Assembly: GCA_034509425.1 (NCBI GenBank)
Contig: JAVTVJ010000130.1
Location: 3,403,501-3,467,500 of the forward strand
Source: Eopsaltria australis
Lineage: Eukaryota; Chordata; Aves; Passeriformes; Petroicidae
Reading direction: 5' to 3'
DNA length: 64,000 nt
This document shows positions 61,093 through 64,000 of this stretch, piece by piece (position 1 is the first letter of the stretch; each line of letters opens with the position of its first letter). The translations under genes and the position numbers were made by a program. A model generated the notes under the pieces. The model was given only the letters and a program-made list of their open reading frames with translations, was not told the origin of the DNA and searched no databases.

Positions 61093-61152
61093 TCCTGCAG
61101 ATGTCCAGCGTGCAGGAGCTGCTCCTCAGACGGCTCCCAGATGAACAGCCTG
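61093..61152 (+). other. Candidate 60-nt cassette exon (unproven)
   Basis: A strong acceptor precedes it: a long pyrimidine tract at 61061-61090 ending in CAG at 61090-61092, with a plausible branch-point region 'ggttaatgaac' about 37 bases upstream of the AG. A donor-like G|GTGAAT follows at 61152/61153, weaker than consensus because +5 is A. The segment is 60 nt, so it preserves frame. Its open reading is phase 1 to phase 1 and gives LQMSSVQELLLRRLPDEQP between split codons. I do not recognise the peptide. The alternatives are a chance acceptor-like tract or an untranslated exon. A frame starting at the internal ATG (61101) could run on to 61397, but its later part looks random. Confidence 0.25.
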
Positions 61153-61240
61153 GTGAATGTCTAACTTCCCACGCAGTCTGTATTCCTCAGACACTAATTA
61201 GTGATATTTCAGGAGCTGTAAATGATGGAAGACTCTCCTT

Positions 61241-64000
61241 TTTTCCCACCCCCTTTTGTTCAAGATGTGTTAATAATCTCTACCAGGCTGCTCCTGCCAT
61301 CGTTTCCCACCCCACTAACCTGATGCCCACCAAAATGCCTCGAGGGCCTGAAGGGCAGACAGAAGGTGCCTCACAGTGGCCTCCTGCCCAGGGGTGAGCT
61401 GCAGCTTCACTTCCTTAACTAGAAAGTGAAGAAAACCTGGAAACATTCAGAAACACATCAGAAAGATGCAGCACTGTTGATTTGTGGTCTTCACCACCCA
61501 CATCCCAAAGGAAGCAGCAGCTCCTGGCCCAGGTGACAAGGGACAGTGAGTCACTGTGCTTTCCACTCTTACAGGTTCTGATTTGCAAGAGAACCACAGC
61601 ATTCCCATCAGCATCTCTTTTGGCGTGACCCAGCTGAGGCTGCCTAACAATAGCAGAGATTACTTTTTTTTGGTTTTTTTTTTAATAACCCCACTAGCTC
61701 TGGGAGAAATTCTGGGTTGGGAAGACAATAAGTATTTCCTCAGCCACATCTGAAATTTTGTAGGTGATAAAACCTGAAGGAACTACTGGAACACCCCTCC
61801 TGATCTGCACCAAATAGGACACGGGACCTGACAACAGTCACTGACAGAGAACGCCACTCCCTAAGGAAGGTGGAGGTGCAAGTTTCCGTATCATTCCTAT
61901 TTAAAATGTGTGTCTTGTTCCTAGTCTGCAAGAAGCTTGTGTTTTCTTAGGACCAGTGGCAGGACCAAGGTTCATTTCCCATGGATGAGTGGATACCCTT
62001 AGGAACAGGCCAGTCCTGACAAGGACAAAGGGCTTCTGCTCCTCCTGCTGTTTCCAGTGCTGACTCCCCATCTGTCCTGCCCACAGACAGGGAGTGTTTC
62101 CCACAGCCTAAAGAAGACTTAAATGTCACCAATTTGTAGCAGAGGGGAAGGAGTGAGACAACATTAATTGAGTTAAATTAGTTCACAGGCACTTTCCTAG
62201 CACAGCACGTAGAGCCTTTGGACATCTTCATTTCAGAAAATGCTGCTCATTATTTTGGTGCTGCCACACGAAGATCCTCTGGCAGATTATCATCAGCAGT
62301 CACTCAGAGCCATTCCTGCATCCAAGGGTTTGGGCAGCCCTGTGGGAGGGTATTTTCCCCCTCACTTACCCAATCTCAAGTCCCTTTTCCCTCACTTAAC
62401 ACAAGGGAAAACCCAAAAGAATTTCTGCTATTCCCCATTCATCACTGTACTGGAAGGCACCATACAAATACCCACAAAATGTGTTTTTCTGAGCCTGTTT
62501 TACTTTACATTGCCCAATAAAGGTCCCCTCCTTCCCTCTCAAGAAGCAAGAAATGACATGAACAGCAAATTACTAAACACATGGGAGAAAACTACCCCAA
62601 AACAGCCTCTGAGAGTTGATCCCAAGTCTTATTTAAGAACCAAGGTGTGAAATAGCATCACACAGCTGGCTAAATTTGGGATCCAGTTTCCCAATGCACT
62701 GCATCACATCTGTGGGGTACCACACACCCTCTGACTCCTCTGCCACCCCCAGAAACTGAGGGGAGCCCCAGGCTCCACCAGAATAAGTCCCTGCATACAA
62801 CTGTGTGAAATCCATATGCACTTTGATTAATTTTCTGTAACAACAGCACATCACATGATAAATGAATCAGTTCAGAGGAAGAGATGACTTTTTTATTGCT
62901 AACATCTAATTTATTATTTAGTCTTTCCACAGAATGGATTAAAAACAAGAATATGAGCATTTCTTTGGAAGTTTCCAAGAGAAACAGAAGCAGTTAAAAA
63001 ATGGAAAAACTCATGTTGGAGCTTTCTCATCCTGATAGCCCCTCCTCCATTCTGCCTGTCAGGAACCAAATGGTTTGATTATGGCTGCCTCATCCTCAAA
63101 AAGAAGGAAAAAAAGGCACCTTCCTTGCCTGAAAGAGATCCAGGACTTGAGGTCAATTATCAGCAAAGACAAATCCTTCTATCATTTTCATGACTTAGAA
63201 AAAATCAAAGCAACTTTGATACCTGGCTTGTCTCCACAGCCTTCTAACTCCTGGGAATGCTATCAACTCATCTGTCTGTGCTCTGTAGTTTTCCCCCCTT
63301 TAGCACTACAGATTAAGGACACAACCAGCACACACCTTCAGGAGAAAAGCCTGGAGCCTTCACCATGTGCCCACCACGTGAAAAAGAGGTGGCTTCTTTT
63401 CCCTGCTCTTCCCAAGAGGCCTCAAAAGCCTTCACTCCCTCAATCACAGCAGCTCCTGCAGTGGCTCCAGCTCTGCCTCTTCCAGCCAGGCTCTGGCAGG
63501 GGGGAAAAAAGTAAAACTGGCTCCAACTTTCAAGGAATAAATGTAAATAAGGAGCTCAGAGTAGGGGTCAGGGCTGGGAATGCTGCAGGATGGGACAACA
63601 GAGAACCTGCCAAGGGAGGTGTTTCTAGATGTAACACTCATCTCCACATTTGGAAGGCATCAGTTCTCCCCAAACTAACACCTCAACACCTAATTTTGGG
63701 CCCTAAATTCCTCTAAAACTTCCATGAGCAAACATTAAAGAAGGGTAATTCTTTTCTTTTTTTTTTTAGCTTTGACTCCACAGGGCATCTTTGTTTGCTC
63801 TTTTTCTCCTTTAAAAAAGCAAAAGCTTTCAGCAAAACGCAGCTTCCAGGGCTCACTGCATTACAGAGCAAGGTCAGAGGTCTCCCCTTCAAAGCAAGCC
63901 TTTTACATTGGAAACACTGGGAATGTGCTCTGTGCCAGCAAGGAGGGAAAATAAGGTTGGCTGGAGGACCACTCATTCTAGATTTGTTTCCCCCTACAAA
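61241..64000. other. Unique non-coding sequence
   Basis: No gene is supportable. The 213-codon frame at 63075-63716 (plus) begins with a Lys/Arg-rich stretch, has no recognised domain or splice context, and is treated as chance. Tandem T runs at 61664-61683 and a T run near 63757-63768 are simple sequence. The window ends without reaching a recognisable feature. Confidence 0.65.

Noticed and set aside
63075..63716. 213-codon plus-strand open frame starting MIMAASSSKRRKKRH
   Set aside because: Basic start followed by random-looking sequence; no domain, no exon signals. Such lengths arise by chance in 64 kb read in six frames.

Overview
The window reads as non-coding nuclear DNA from a bird, probably a songbird. 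The main evidence is eight short 5'-truncated CR1 LINE copies. Their 3' ends carry the avian CR1 signature: the wording around 'ggttggaagggacctt' or its complement, and terminal ATTCTATG-type octamers. Other support comes from a moderately AT-rich base composition, scarce CpG outside a few clusters, low repeat density and a few ancient tRNA-derived SINE (MIR-like) relics. Nothing looks prokaryotic or viral: there are no operons, ribosome-binding sites, tRNA or rRNA genes, CRISPR arrays or long open frames. The species is an inference.

No protein-coding gene can be supported. The longest open frames are 234 codons (7222-7926, minus), 213 codons (63075-63716, plus) and 175 codons (4750-5277, plus). 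They are low-complexity or chance frames with no recognisable domain. The window is best read as a gene desert or the inside of a very large intron. The one candidate for exonic sequence is a 60-nt segment at 61093-61152. It follows a strong polypyrimidine-AG acceptor and has an in-frame, phase-symmetric reading, but I do not recognise the 20-residue peptide.

Layout: 1-3377 unique sequence; 3378-3845 minus-strand CR1 carrying a pure (ATCT)15 microsatellite; 3846-12089 unique sequence with a purine tract and a possible MIR relic; 12090-12510 plus-strand CR1; 12511-21344 unique sequence with two CR1 fragments (18072-18145 and 19491-19660); 21345-21440 a striking 96-bp near-perfect palindrome; 21991-22086 CR1; 22087-39071 unique sequence with a CpG cluster plus inverted repeat (28340-28650) and two blocks that look like conserved regulatory DNA; 39072-39180 CR1; 42050-42214 and 45970-46172 MIR-like SINE relics; 47150-47540 a regulatory-looking block; 53270-53552 CR1; 58130-58250 CR1; 58960-59215 and 60690-61060 CpG-bearing blocks, the second just upstream of the candidate exon.

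There is no set of genes working together here. The most unusual object is the palindrome at 21345-21440, which could be an ancient palindromic repeat, a structured RNA or miRNA-like hairpin, or a conserved cis element. The regulatory blocks are proposals based on composition and motifs only, with no alignment behind them.
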